Origin: Limnohabitans_A sp048020265
Lineage (GTDB): Bacteria > Pseudomonadota > Gammaproteobacteria > Burkholderiales > Burkholderiaceae_C
Assembly (NCBI RefSeq): GCF_048020265.1
Contig: NZ_CP171843.1
Span: 1,984,001-2,048,000, forward strand
DNA length: 64,000 bases
Reading direction: 5' to 3'
Shown piece by piece: positions 43,075 through 51,765 of the stretch. The notes below the pieces were generated by a model that saw only the letters and a list, made by a program, of their open reading frames with translations, ran no database searches and was not told the DNA's origin. Each line of letters starts with the position of its first letter. The stretch's first letter is position 1. The translations under genes were made by a program, and so were the position numbers.

Positions 43075-43995
43075 TTAAGCCTGCGAATGCCCATGCGCCT
43101 TCATCGCCTTGCCCACTTCCAGCGCTCCCTGCTCTGAGCCCGAGCGTGGCACCAGCTCGCCTTGACGGTCGGTGACTTGCGCCATGGCTGCAGCCAGGCG
43201 CTCGGCGGTGTCCGGGCCTGTGCCCAGGTGCACACCCTGGGTCAGGGTGATGTGTGCCACCTCGAAGCTGCCGGCACCTGCGCAGATGATGGTGCGGTTG
43301 GGCGCGTCCTCGCTGGCCATGACCAGCATGGCGGGCACCACGGCGCTGGGGTCCAGCGCTTGCAGCACGGCCTCGGGCATCAGGCCTTCGGTCATGCGGG
43401 TGGCGGCGGTGGGGGCCAGGCAGTTCACGCGGATGTGGTGTTTCTCGCCCTCGATCGACAGGGTTTGCATCAAGCCCGCCAGCGCCATCTTGGCAGCACC
43501 GTAGTTGGCCTGGCCGAAGTTGCCGTACAGGCCGCTCGATGAGGTGGTCATGACGATGCGCCCGTAGTTTTGCGCCTGCATGAGGGGCCACACCGCCTTG
43601 GTGCAGTGCACCGCACCCATGACGTGCACATCCATCACCAGCTTGAAGTCGGCCAGCTCCATCTTGGCAAAACTCTTGTCGCGCAAAATGCCCGCGTTGT
43701 TGACCAGAATGTCCACCCGGCCCCAGGCGTCCACCGCCTGCTGGACCATGGCTTTGACGGCCTCATAGTCGGTGACCGATGCGCCGTTGGCCATCGCTTC
43801 GCCACCCGCTGCACGGATTTCGTCGACCACGGCCTGCGCGGCCGACACCGAGCCGCCCACGCCGTGCACATCGCCGCCCAGGTCATTGACCAGCACTTTG
43901 GCCCCGCGTGCAGCCAACGCCAGCGCGTGTTGCTTGCCCAAACCGCCCCCTGCGCCCGTGACGATGGCGACGCGGCCTTTGAAATCGATGCTCAT
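43075..43995 (-). CDS. SDR-family 3-hydroxyacyl-CoA dehydrogenase type oxidoreductase
   Basis: This 306-residue short-chain dehydrogenase has the nucleotide motif TGAGGGLGKQHA, NNAG in ILVNNAGILRD, catalytic Ser in TTSSSGLYGNFGQ and YGAAK (Tyr/Lys). The insert NDLGGDVHGVGGS and the overall match resemble the dehydrogenase part of peroxisomal multifunctional enzyme type 2 (HSD17B4), which uses 3-hydroxyacyl-CoA. The C-terminus continues about 50 residues past the usual SDR end. It could act in acyl-CoA oxidation with the dehydrogenases and thiolase elsewhere in the window. Substrate inferred only. Confidence 0.88.
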   Translation of the reverse strand: MSIDFKGRVAIVTGAGGGLGKQHALALAARGAKVLVNDLGGDVHGVGGSVSAAQAVVDEIRAAGGEAMANGASVTDYEAVKAMVQQAVDAWGRVDILVNNAGILRDKSFAKMELADFKLVMDVHVMGAVHCTKAVWPLMQAQNYGRIVMTTSSSGLYGNFGQANYGAAKMALAGLMQTLSIEGEKHHIRVNCLAPTAATRMTEGLMPEAVLQALDPSAVVPAMLVMASEDAPNRTIICAGAGSFEVAHITLTQGVHLGTGPDTAERLAAAMAQVTDRQGELVPRSGSEQGALEVGKAMKAHGHSQA

Positions 43996-44135
43996 GTGGT
44001 CTTCCTTGATTGAATGCGTGTGAATGGGTGACAGGGCACGACGACACCATCTGATAATCTGGCCGCTGTCTGAAAACTCGCCCGACTTTAAAACAAGCAG
44101 CCCCGAGGCTGTGTTGCACGATTGACACCTGCGCC

Positions 44136-45014
44136 ATGGAACTGAACCACGACATCATCACCACCCCGCCGCTGGACTCCGCATCGGTGGTCTTGCTGCG
44201 CGACAGTGCGCAGGGCCTCCAAGTGCTGCTGCTCAGGCGGCACCAGGCCTCCAACGTGCTCGGCGGTGCCCATGTGTTTCCGGGGGGCAAACTGGACCTG
44301 GCCGACCAAAGCCCGGCCTTGCTGACCAAACTCAGCCAAGACCCGGCCATCTTGCACCAGCGGCTGGCCGAGCCCGACCTGAGCACAGAGCGTGCAGCGG
44401 GCCTGTTTGTGGCGGCCATTCGCGAGGCCTTTGAGGAGTGCCGCATCCTGCTGGGGCAGACCGGCACGGACTTGCAAGATCTGTCCGCGCTGCAAAGCGC
44501 TTTGGCCAGTGGCCAAAGCTGGTCAGAGGCGTTTCAAAGCCTGTCGCTGCGCCTGCGCACCGACGCGCTGGTGCCCTGGACGCGCTGGATCACGCCGCGG
44601 CAGGCCTCGGTGACCCACAAACGCTTTGACACCCGTTTTTTCATGGCCCGCGTGCCCGAAGGCCAAACCGCCGAACACGACAATTTTGAGGCCACCGAAA
44701 CCCTGTGGATCACCCCTCGCGAGGCACTGATCCGGTATTGGGACCGCCAAATCGAGTTGGCCCCGCCGCAGATCATGGGTCTGGTGCAGTTGGCCAGGCA
44801 CACGGACACCCACAGTGCGCTGGCCGAAGCCCAGAGCCGCCAGCCGCCCGTGGTGGAGCCCGAACCTTTTGAACAAGACGGCATCCGGACCATTTGTTAC
44901 CCCGGTGACCCCCGGCACTCGGTGCAGCAGTCGGCGTTTCCTGGCCCGACCCGCCTGATGTTCAAAAACAAACGCTTTGAGCCAGAGACGGGTTTGGCGG
45001 GTTTGCTTGATTAG
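44136..45014 (+). CDS. Nudix hydrolase, NUDT7/NUDT19-like
   Basis: This 292-residue protein has an N-terminal Nudix domain: VVLLRDSAQGLQVLLLRR, then HVFPGGKLD, an insertion of about 30 residues, and AAIREAFEECRILLG carrying the REAFEE metal-binding core. The inserted, extended Nudix box and the longer C-terminal half resemble eukaryotic NUDT19/NUDT7-like coenzyme A diphosphatases, so an acyl-CoA or CoA substrate is plausible but unproven. It is divergent from the SDR gene with a 140-bp gap. The orphan Hpt gene follows after 49 bp. Confidence 0.87.
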   Translation: MELNHDIITTPPLDSASVVLLRDSAQGLQVLLLRRHQASNVLGGAHVFPGGKLDLADQSPALLTKLSQDPAILHQRLAEPDLSTERAAGLFVAAIREAFEECRILLGQTGTDLQDLSALQSALASGQSWSEAFQSLSLRLRTDALVPWTRWITPRQASVTHKRFDTRFFMARVPEGQTAEHDNFEATETLWITPREALIRYWDRQIELAPPQIMGLVQLARHTDTHSALAEAQSRQPPVVEPEPFEQDGIRTICYPGDPRHSVQQSAFPGPTRLMFKNKRFEPETGLAGLLD

Positions 45015-45025
45015 AATCAGGTCTA

Positions 45026-45038
45026 TTACAATTTGTAA
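45026..45038. promoter_or_regulatory. Palindrome TTACAA-T-TTGTAA before the Hpt gene
   Basis: A perfect 6-bp inverted repeat with one central base sits between the Nudix stop and the Hpt start, in an AT-rich pocket that could hold a promoter. It may be an operator. The regulator is unknown. Confidence 0.4.
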
Positions 45039-45063
45039 CCTTTATGGATACGCCCCTGCCTGT

Positions 45064-45429
45064 ATGAGCCAAGCTGCTGCCCCTGTTTATCTGTCCGTCG
45101 AACGGGCCATGGAATTCATTGGCGACGCCAACGGGGTTTTGTCACTTCTGAACACCTTGCACCAAACCCTGGGCGAAGACCTGCCCAAAATTCAGGCCAT
45201 GCTGGACAAAGACGATATGCATGGCGTCAACCGCCTGTTGCACCAGCTCAAAGGCTTCACCCCGGTGTTTTGCGTGGACAGCTTGGTGGAGCTGGTGGTC
45301 AGCGTTGAAAACCTGAGCAAGCATGGCGACTCAAACGATATCCGCGCCGCTTACAGCCGCCTGGCCCCTCAACTGGAGCAGCTACGCAGCGAAGTGGCCA
45401 CTCACCTGAGCCTGCACGCTCAAGCCTGA
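45064..45429 (+). CDS. Orphan histidine phosphotransfer (Hpt) domain protein
   Basis: This 121-residue all-alpha protein has the Hpt signature LLHQLKGFTPVF with phospho-acceptor His60 followed by LKG, and amphipathic helices on both sides. It has no kinase or receiver domain, so it is a stand-alone phosphorelay shuttle. ATG 45064 is preferred; the frame extension to 44977 lies inside the Nudix gene. No hybrid kinase or receiver gene is next to it; the nearest two-component genes are about 30 kb away. The end overlaps the convergent dusC by 10 bp. Confidence 0.85.
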   Translation: MSQAAAPVYLSVERAMEFIGDANGVLSLLNTLHQTLGEDLPKIQAMLDKDDMHGVNRLLHQLKGFTPVFCVDSLVELVVSVENLSKHGDSNDIRAAYSRLAPQLEQLRSEVATHLSLHAQA

Positions 45430-46397
45430 GTGGCCAGCCACTGGTCGATCTTGGCCGGGTCGTGCAACAAACGCAGCTGATCAAAAGCTTCCTGGGCCTC
45501 CGGGTACACCCGGCGCAAATAATTGAGCCATTGCTTGAGCCGCCCAGCCCGATGGCGCGGCGCTACCCGCAGGGCAATGCCCTGCCAGAACAGCCGCATC
45601 AAACCCACAATTTGCACCCACGTCACGGCACTTGATGCCGCGCCGCTGGCCATGGCGTCGTGCTGTGCAATCGCCAAAGCCAGGCCCGGATCGGCCACCA
45701 TGCCGCGCCCGATCATCAGACGGTCACACCCGGTCACCTCGCGGCAACGCAAGGCATCCGCCAAAGTCCAGATTTCGCCATTGGCCACCAAAGGCATGCG
45801 CACGTGCTGGCGCAAATCGGCAATGCGCTCCCAATAGGCGGGTGGGCGGTAACCATGGGCCTTGGTGCGGGCATGCACCACCAAATCGCTGGCCCCGGCG
45901 GCTTCGATGGCCAAAGCACACTCTTCTGCGCGGCTGTCGTCGTTGTAACCCAGCCGCATCTTGGCCGAGACCGGGATGTGCGCAGGCACCGCCCGGCGCA
46001 CGGTCGCCACGATCTGGCCCACCAGCTCGGGCTCGTCCAGCAGCACGGCACCACCGCGGTGCTGGTTCACGGTTTTGGCAGGGCAGCCAAAGTTCAAATC
46101 AATGCCCGCGGGCGCCAGCTCGGCCAAAGCCGCGGCATTGGCCGCCAAATAATCGGGGTCAGACCCCAATAACTGCACCCGCACAGGCACGCCCGCCACG
46201 GTGCGGCTGCCATTGAGCAGCTCCGGCGCGACCCGGATGAAAGCGCGGCGCGGCAGCACAGTGTTGGTGACACGGATGAATTCGGACACACACAAATCCA
46301 CCCCGCCGACCCGCGTGAGCATGTCGCGCAGGGTATGGTCCAGCAGCCCCTCCATGGGGGCCAGCAGGATACGTGCCCCAGAAGGTGTCAGGGTCAT
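45420..46397 (-). CDS. dusC: tRNA-dihydrouridine synthase C (U16)
   Basis: This 325-residue FMN enzyme reduces uridine in the tRNA D-loop. Motifs in order: LLAPMEGLLDHTLRDMLT at the N-terminus, VQLLGSDP, the catalytic Cys in IDLNFGCPAKTVNQHRGG, SAKMRLGYND, VVHARTKAHGY with the active-site Lys/His region, and VANGEIW and MIGRGMV for phosphate binding. The MEGLLDHTLR start and sequence pattern place it with DusC rather than DusA or DusB. Its ATG overlaps the upstream GNAT stop by one base (TGATG), indicating coupling. Confidence 0.94.
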   Translation of the reverse strand: MTLTPSGARILLAPMEGLLDHTLRDMLTRVGGVDLCVSEFIRVTNTVLPRRAFIRVAPELLNGSRTVAGVPVRVQLLGSDPDYLAANAAALAELAPAGIDLNFGCPAKTVNQHRGGAVLLDEPELVGQIVATVRRAVPAHIPVSAKMRLGYNDDSRAEECALAIEAAGASDLVVHARTKAHGYRPPAYWERIADLRQHVRMPLVANGEIWTLADALRCREVTGCDRLMIGRGMVADPGLALAIAQHDAMASGAASSAVTWVQIVGLMRLFWQGIALRVAPRHRAGRLKQWLNYLRRVYPEAQEAFDQLRLLHDPAKIDQWLATQA

Positions 46398-46915
46398 CAG
46401 CCCAGCTTGCGCTTGAGGCGCACTTCTTCGACCTTCACACCGCCAAGCGGCACGGTGCGGGCGGTGTTCATCTCGCGCTTGAAGCCGGCCAGGTCATGAA
46501 AGCGCAAGGTGCGCTCGTGCAGCAGTGGCAACCAGACCGTCACATCGGTGCAGTCTTCGTCTTCCAACCCTTCGCGGGCGGCGTCCCACAAGGCCAGGCC
46601 AATGCCTTGGCCAATGCGGTCGGGGGCGGCGTAGATGGCCCAGATTTCGCCTGTGGTGTTTTTGCTCTTGGGGTCGCGCGAGCGGTCAAAGCCCACAAAA
46701 CCCACGATCTCCCCGCCATCCACGGCCACCATGACTTGCGGCTCGCCGTACTCGATCGCCTCTTTCCAGAACGACACGCGTTTGGGCATGGGCGTGGCGT
46801 CCCAATGGGCATCGGGCACTTGGCCTGCGTAAGCGGCGCGGCAGGCGCTGACATGCAAAGCAGCCACGGCGGGAGCATCTTGGAGGGTGGCGAATCGGAC
46901 TTGGATATCGGACAT
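46397..46915 (-). CDS. GNAT-family N-acetyltransferase
   Basis: This 172-residue protein begins MSDIQVRFATLQDAPAVAAL, the usual GNAT N-terminus. It contains the acetyl-CoA pyrophosphate loop in IYAAPDRIGQGIGLALW and a C-terminal LAGFKREMNTA-type strand/helix. ATG 46915 is preferred over the upstream frame start at 46954 because the fold begins there. The acceptor substrate is unknown. It precedes dusC with a one-base overlap and diverges from the cytochrome genes. Confidence 0.88.
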   Translation of the reverse strand: MSDIQVRFATLQDAPAVAALHVSACRAAYAGQVPDAHWDATPMPKRVSFWKEAIEYGEPQVMVAVDGGEIVGFVGFDRSRDPKSKNTTGEIWAIYAAPDRIGQGIGLALWDAAREGLEDEDCTDVTVWLPLLHERTLRFHDLAGFKREMNTARTVPLGGVKVEEVRLKRKLG

Positions 46916-47007
46916 GGCTTGGTCAGAAAAAGAAAAACAACGCACCTTGGCCACGGGGCTTTCGGCGCAAAACCCGACATTGTCGCCGCTTCGGTTATCT
47001 TCAACCC

Positions 47008-47874
47008 ATGAGGACGTTCACAAGCAGTCAGATTTTCACCGCACCCGGGTTGGCCGTTCACCTGGATCACCCCGCCCCAACCCGCTTGCGCCAGCGCAAC
47101 GCCGGGTTTTTCAACGGCCTGATCAAAGGCCTCTTTTGGGCCGCCGCTGCCTTGTGCGCAGGCCCGCTGAGTGCCCAAGCCCCTGCCCGTTTTGCAGACG
47201 ACATGGCCGAGCGCACCCGCGCCTGCACCGCCTGCCATGGCGACCAAGGCCGCGCGGGCCCCGATGGTTATTACCCTCGCCTGGCAGGCAAGCCGGCCGG
47301 TTACCTGCACAACCAGCTGCGCAATTTCGCGCAAGGTCGTCGCCATTACGAACTGATGGCCCGCCTGGTTGACCCTTTGACCGACGAGTATCTGGGCGAG
47401 ATGGCGCAATATTTTTCGGAACTGAAATTGCCCTACCCTGCACCCACGGCCAACAACACCATCACGCCCGAGCGCCTGGCCAAAGGCCAACAACTGGTCA
47501 CGCAAGGCGACGCCACACGCGGCCTGCCCGCTTGCACCCAATGCCACGGCGTGCGCCTGACGGGCGTGCAGCCCAACGTGCCGGGGCTCTTGGGCTTGCC
47601 GCTCGATTACATGAACGCGCAGCTGGGCGCCTGGCAAACCAAGCAGCGCCGTGCCCACGCGCCCGACTGCATGGCCGAGATCGTCAAGCGTATGCCCTCT
47701 GAAGACCTGATCGCCGTGTCCAGCTGGCTGGCCCGCCAGCCGCTGCCTGCCGACACACGACCGGCCGAACGCCCACCTGACGGCCCCGCCTTGCCTGAAG
47801 CCCTGCGCTGCGGCAGTGCGCCTGAGCTCTCGGCCACACGCTCAGCCCCAGCCCAGTCAGGGGGCCGACCATGA
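47008..47874 (+). CDS. Diheme cytochrome c (c4-like), exported
   Basis: The 288-residue protein has two haem-binding sites, CTACH in RACTACHGDQGRAG and CTQCH in LPACTQCHGVRLTG, each followed by the c4-type sequence with distal Met (YELMARL and other Met in each lobe). A hydrophobic export segment (GLFWAAAALCAGPLSAQA) lies about 45 residues in, so the true start may be internal; ATG 47008 is the first in frame. The C-terminus is Pro/Ala-rich. It overlaps the next cytochrome gene by 4 bp (ATGA), so the two are coupled and probably exchange electrons. No dehydrogenase gene is adjacent. Confidence 0.87.
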   Translation: MRTFTSSQIFTAPGLAVHLDHPAPTRLRQRNAGFFNGLIKGLFWAAAALCAGPLSAQAPARFADDMAERTRACTACHGDQGRAGPDGYYPRLAGKPAGYLHNQLRNFAQGRRHYELMARLVDPLTDEYLGEMAQYFSELKLPYPAPTANNTITPERLAKGQQLVTQGDATRGLPACTQCHGVRLTGVQPNVPGLLGLPLDYMNAQLGAWQTKQRRAHAPDCMAEIVKRMPSEDLIAVSSWLARQPLPADTRPAERPPDGPALPEALRCGSAPELSATRSAPAQSGGRP

Positions 47875-49202
47875 CCAACGCTTTGCTCAAGATGCATCCG
47901 GTCAAACGCCTGGGCTGGGTCACGCTGGCCAGCCTGCTGGTGCTGGCTCTGGGTGTGATGTGGGACAACTGGGGCGACCTGCTGAGACCGCAACCCCAAA
48001 ACACAGCCCTCACAGCCCCGGCCACCGAAGCTGAGATCGAACAAGGCCGCTACCTGGCCCTGGCGGGCAACTGCATGGCCTGCCACACCACCCGGGGCGG
48101 CACACCTTTCGCAGGCGGCCGCCGAATCGACACCCCCTTTGGCGGCGTGTACAGCAGCAACCTCACGCCCGACCCCGAGACGGGCTTGGGCCGATGGACA
48201 GCGCAAGACTTCTGGCAAGCCATGCACCGGGGTCGCTCCAAAGATGGGCGCTTGCTGGCACCGGCTTTCCCGTACAACCACACCAGCGTCATCACGCGCC
48301 AAGACAGCGACGCGATTTTTGCCTGGCTGCGCACCCTGCCCCCTGTGGTGCAGGCCCAACCGGCGCATACCCTGGTTTGGCCCGTGGGCACGCAGCCCGC
48401 GCTGGCCGTTTGGCGCAGCCTGTTTTTTGAGCCCAGCCCCTTCCAGGCCGACAAAGCACAAACCACCGAATGGAACCGGGGCGCCTACCTGGTGCAAGGC
48501 CTAGGCCACTGCGCCGCCTGCCACAGCCCGCGCAACGCCCTGGGCGCCAGCGGCGCGGTGAACGACTTGTCGGGCGGCCTGATGCCCGTGGCCAACTGGT
48601 ACGCGCCCGACCTGACGCGAGACACCGAAACTGGCCTGGCCAGCACGCCCCTGCCCGAGATCGTGCGCCTGCTGCGCACAGGCGCGTCCAACACCGCCCA
48701 AACCAGCGGCCCGATGGGCGAAGTGGTGCAACACAGCCTGCAGCACCTGCGCGAAGCTGACCTGCAAGCCATGGCGGTGTACCTGCAGTCCCGTGCCCAG
48801 AGCTCGGCTCAGCACACTGCAAAAACCCCACCCGCCCGCATCAGCCTGCAAGTGGCCACCCAGGGTGCCAAGGTCTACGAAAAACAATGCCTGCAATGCC
48901 ACGGTGAACAGGGCGAGGGCGTCAAAACCGCGTCGGGCGAGGTGGCCTACCCCGCCTTGGCTGGCAACCGAGCCGTGCTGCTGAACGACCCCACCAACTT
49001 GGTGCAGCTGGTGCTGTACGGTGGCTACGGCCCCGCCACCCATGGCCACCCCCGCCCCTTTGGCATGCCGCCTGCGGTGCTGGAGCTCGACGACCGCGAC
49101 ATCGCAGCCGTGCTGACCCATCTGCGCACCCGCTGGGGCCACCAGGCGGGCGAGGTCACGCCCTTGCAGGTGAACCGGATTAGGGCAGCGCAAGGCAGCT
49201 GA
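47871..49202 (+). CDS. Membrane-anchored triheme cytochrome c
   Basis: This 443-residue protein has one N-terminal anchor (WVTLASLLVLALGVMWD) and three c-type haem sites: CMACH, CAACH and CLQCH. The spacing and motifs such as DTPFGGVYSSNLTPDPETGLG and WYAPDLTRDTETGL match the triheme cytochrome subunits of membrane alcohol, gluconate or aldehyde dehydrogenases and isoquinoline-oxidoreductase-like enzymes. It accepts electrons in the periplasm and passes them to quinone or an oxidase. The dehydrogenase that normally accompanies it is not in the neighbourhood. Coupled to the upstream diheme gene by a 4-bp overlap. Confidence 0.9.
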   Translation: MTNALLKMHPVKRLGWVTLASLLVLALGVMWDNWGDLLRPQPQNTALTAPATEAEIEQGRYLALAGNCMACHTTRGGTPFAGGRRIDTPFGGVYSSNLTPDPETGLGRWTAQDFWQAMHRGRSKDGRLLAPAFPYNHTSVITRQDSDAIFAWLRTLPPVVQAQPAHTLVWPVGTQPALAVWRSLFFEPSPFQADKAQTTEWNRGAYLVQGLGHCAACHSPRNALGASGAVNDLSGGLMPVANWYAPDLTRDTETGLASTPLPEIVRLLRTGASNTAQTSGPMGEVVQHSLQHLREADLQAMAVYLQSRAQSSAQHTAKTPPARISLQVATQGAKVYEKQCLQCHGEQGEGVKTASGEVAYPALAGNRAVLLNDPTNLVQLVLYGGYGPATHGHPRPFGMPPAVLELDDRDIAAVLTHLRTRWGHQAGEVTPLQVNRIRAAQGS

Positions 49203-49268
49203 GCCCTGTTTGGCGCCTTGTCATCTGCGGCACCGCGTATTCGCGGTGCCGCCCCTAACATGGCGCCC

Positions 49269-50024
49269 ATGTCACAACACCTCTACATTCTTACCGGCGC
49301 CTCACGCGGCATGGGTTTGGCCATGGCGCAGCAGCTGCTGCAAAAGGGCAACACCCTGCTGTGCATCTCGCGCCACGCCAACCCCGATCTGGCTGCCGCC
49401 GCCCAAAAGGCGGATGTGCCGCTCACGCAATGGACCCACGACCTGGCCGATGGCCAAGGCGCCAGCGAGCGCCTGCGCGAATGGCTGCAAAGCCAGAACC
49501 CGGCGGATTTCGCCAGTGCCAGCCTGATCAATAACGCAGGCGTCATCCCGCCCATCGCGCCGCTGCGCCAGTCCCAGCCTGCTGACCTGGCCTTGGCCCT
49601 GCGCGTGGGCCTGGAAGCCCCCATGGCGCTGAGTGCGGCGTTTTTAGGGGCGACGCAGGATTGGCCCGTGCCCCGCAAACTGCTCAACATTTCATCGGGC
49701 CTGGGCCGTTACCCCATGGCTTCGCAAGCGGGTTACTGCGCCGCCAAAGCGGGCATGGACCATTTCACCCGCTGCCTGGCGCTGGACGAAGCCTTGCACC
49801 CCAACGGTGCCAAAGTCTGCTCGCTCGCCCCCGGTGTGATCGACACCGACATGCAGGTGCAGCTGCGCGGTGCGGCGGGCGAGGCTTTTCCGGACCAGTC
49901 GAAGTTTTTGCAGCTCAAGGCCCAAGGCCAGCTCAGCTCGCCCGCACAGGCGGCCGAGCAGGTGCTGCGCTTTTTGGCCCGACCCGACTTCGGGCGTGAA
50001 CCCGTGGCCGATGTGCGGGGCTAA
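49269..50024 (+). CDS. SDR-family oxidoreductase, sepiapterin-reductase-like
   Basis: This 251-residue short-chain dehydrogenase starts MSQHLYILTGASRGMGLAMA, with the NADP-binding TGASRGMG, the NNAG motif in SLINNAGVIPPI, catalytic Ser in LNISSGLGRYPM and YCAAK. The pattern, including CSLAPGVIDTDMQ near the C-terminus, resembles sepiapterin or benzil reductases. The substrate is unknown. ATG 49269 is chosen; in-frame starts at 49260 and 49218 would add residues without similarity. It follows the cytochromes by 66 bp and precedes bktB by 114 bp. Confidence 0.87.
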   Translation: MSQHLYILTGASRGMGLAMAQQLLQKGNTLLCISRHANPDLAAAAQKADVPLTQWTHDLADGQGASERLREWLQSQNPADFASASLINNAGVIPPIAPLRQSQPADLALALRVGLEAPMALSAAFLGATQDWPVPRKLLNISSGLGRYPMASQAGYCAAKAGMDHFTRCLALDEALHPNGAKVCSLAPGVIDTDMQVQLRGAAGEAFPDQSKFLQLKAQGQLSSPAQAAEQVLRFLARPDFGREPVADVRG

Positions 50025-50138
50025 GCGTTGAACGTTGAACGTTGAGCTTGTCAGGCCGCTGTAGCCATTGCGCCGGACACTGGTCGGCGTTGTACCCCAT
50101 CCCCATTTGTCAATTTTTTTTAAATCTGGAGACCTCCC

Positions 50139-51323
50139 ATGAGCCGTGAAGTTGTTGTGGTCAGCGGTGTGCGCACCGCCATTGGTACCTATGGCGGCAG
50201 CCTCAAAGACATCCCGCCCACCGAGCTGGCCGCGCAAGTCGTGCGCGAAGCCCTGTCCCGCGCGGGCACCGACGGCAAAGACGTGGGCCATGTGGTGTTC
50301 GGCCATGTGGTCAACACCGAGCCCAAAGACATGTATTTGTCGCGCGTGGCGGCCATCAACGGCGGCTGCGCCGAAGGCACCCCCGCCTTCAACGTCAACC
50401 GCCTGTGCGGCTCGGGCCTGCAGGCCATCGTCAGCGCCAGCCAGTCCATTCTGCTGGGTGACTGCGACATCGCCATTGGCGGCGGCGCGGAAAACATGAG
50501 CCGCGCCCCCTACGCCAGCCTGAGCTCACGCTGGGGCGTGCGCATGGGCGACACCAAGATGGTCGACATGATGGTCGGCGCCCTGCACGACCCCTTCCAC
50601 AACATCCACATGGGCGTGACCGCTGAAAACGTGGCCGCCAAATACGGCATCACACGCGAAATGCAGGACGCCTTGGCGCTGGAAAGCCACAACCGCGCCG
50701 AACGCGCCACGGCAGAGGGCCGCTTCAAGGATCAGATCCTGCCCGTCATGCTGAAAAGCAAAAAAGGTGATGTCGCCTACGCCACCGACGAGCACTTCCG
50801 CCCTGGCTGCAAGATCGAAGACATGGCCAAGCTCAAGCCCGTGTTCGTGAAAGAAAACGGCACCGTGACCGCTGGCAACGCCTCAGGCATCAACGATGCA
50901 GCCGCTGCCGTGGTGCTGATGGAAGCCGGCGCCGCCAAGGCCCGGGGTGCCAAGCCCCTGGCACGCTTGGTGGGTTACGCCCACACAGGTCTGGACCCCA
51001 AGATCATGGGCGTGGGCCCGATCAGCGCCACGCAAGCCGTGCTCAAGCGCACCGGCCTCACGGTCAACGACCTGGACGTGATCGAGGCCAACGAAGCCTT
51101 TGCCGCCCAAGCCTGCGCCGTGACGCGCGAGCTGGGCCTGGACCCCGCCAAGGTCAACCCCAACGGCTCGGGCATTTCGCTGGGCCACCCCATTGGCGCC
51201 ACGGGCGCGCTGATCACCGTGAAAGCCTTGTACGAGCTGCAGCGCATCCAAGGCCGCTACGCGCTGGTCACCATGTGCATCGGGGGCGGTCAGGGCATCG
51301 CGGCGATTTTTGAGCGCATGTGA
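50139..51323 (+). CDS. bktB: Beta-ketothiolase, BktB type
   Basis: This 394-residue thiolase condenses acetyl-CoA with acetyl- or longer acyl-CoA, or cleaves 3-ketoacyl-CoA. The sequence is very close to what I remember of Cupriavidus BktB: SREVVVVSGVRTAIGTYGGS at the start, active-site Cys in VNRLCGSGLQAIVSA, GGGAENMSRAPY, HMGVTAENVA, ANEAFAAQACAV, His in GHPIGATGA and the second Cys in MCIGGGQG. It can feed polyhydroxyalkanoate synthesis or complete beta-oxidation. A GGAG site precedes ATG 50139. A strong terminator follows at 51342. Confidence 0.94.
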   Translation: MSREVVVVSGVRTAIGTYGGSLKDIPPTELAAQVVREALSRAGTDGKDVGHVVFGHVVNTEPKDMYLSRVAAINGGCAEGTPAFNVNRLCGSGLQAIVSASQSILLGDCDIAIGGGAENMSRAPYASLSSRWGVRMGDTKMVDMMVGALHDPFHNIHMGVTAENVAAKYGITREMQDALALESHNRAERATAEGRFKDQILPVMLKSKKGDVAYATDEHFRPGCKIEDMAKLKPVFVKENGTVTAGNASGINDAAAAVVLMEAGAAKARGAKPLARLVGYAHTGLDPKIMGVGPISATQAVLKRTGLTVNDLDVIEANEAFAAQACAVTRELGLDPAKVNPNGSGISLGHPIGATGALITVKALYELQRIQGRYALVTMCIGGGQGIAAIFERM

Positions 51324-51341
51324 TGCGGGGCTGATCAGAAC

Positions 51342-51374
51342 AAAAAATGGGCATCCTGCGATGCCCATTTTTTT
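51342..51374. terminator. Bidirectional terminator between bktB and the RidA gene
   Basis: An inverted repeat (aaaaaatgggcat / atgccattttttt-like arms, loop cctgcg; core stem tgggcat / atgccca) with A and T runs on its sides lies 18 bp after the bktB stop. It can end transcripts from both converging genes. Confidence 0.88.
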
Positions 51375-51405
51375 CGTCCCTAGCCGCCTCCTGCGTCAGG
51401 GCTTG

Positions 51406-51765
51406 TCAGGGTTTGACTGCCGCCGTGACCACCACCTCGATCAAATAGGCCGGATTGGCCAGCGCTGCCTGCACCGTGGCCCGAGGCGGCGCACTGCCGG
51501 CCACCACCCAGGCGTCCCACACCTCGTTCATGGCGGTGATGTCGGCAATGTCTTTGAGGTAAATCTGGGTGCGCAGGATGCGGGTTTTGTCGCTGCCCGC
51601 CTCGGCCAGGCGCACATCGATCTGCCGCAACACATCGGCGGTTTGGCTTCGGATGTCGGTGGCTTCGCACTCGGGGACCATGCCCGCCAGGTACACCACA
51701 CCATTGAAAACAGCCGCTTCGCTGTAACGGGCTGCCACGTGCAACCTCTGAATATCTTGGCTCAT
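51406..51765 (-). CDS. RidA-family protein (enamine/imine deaminase fold)
   Basis: This 119-residue YjgF/YER057c/UK114 homologue has YSEAAVFNGVVYLAGMVPE, the trimer motif, and a C-terminal PPRATVQAALANPAYLIEV that retains the Arg and Glu which in true RidA bind and activate the imine substrate. Length is typical. It could hydrolyse reactive 2-aminoacrylate or a related imine. It overlaps plsY by 4 bp (ATGA at 51762-51765), which is unusual company but suggests joint transcription in the order ybaK, plsY, then this gene. Confidence 0.87.
   Translation of the reverse strand: MSQDIQRLHVAARYSEAAVFNGVVYLAGMVPECEATDIRSQTADVLRQIDVRLAEAGSDKTRILRTQIYLKDIADITAMNEVWDAWVVAGSAPPRATVQAALANPAYLIEVVVTAAVKP

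Noticed and set aside
44977..45063. 29-residue N-terminal extension of the Hpt protein
   Set aside because: It lies inside the Nudix gene in another frame, and the palindrome with its AT-rich pocket suggests a promoter there.
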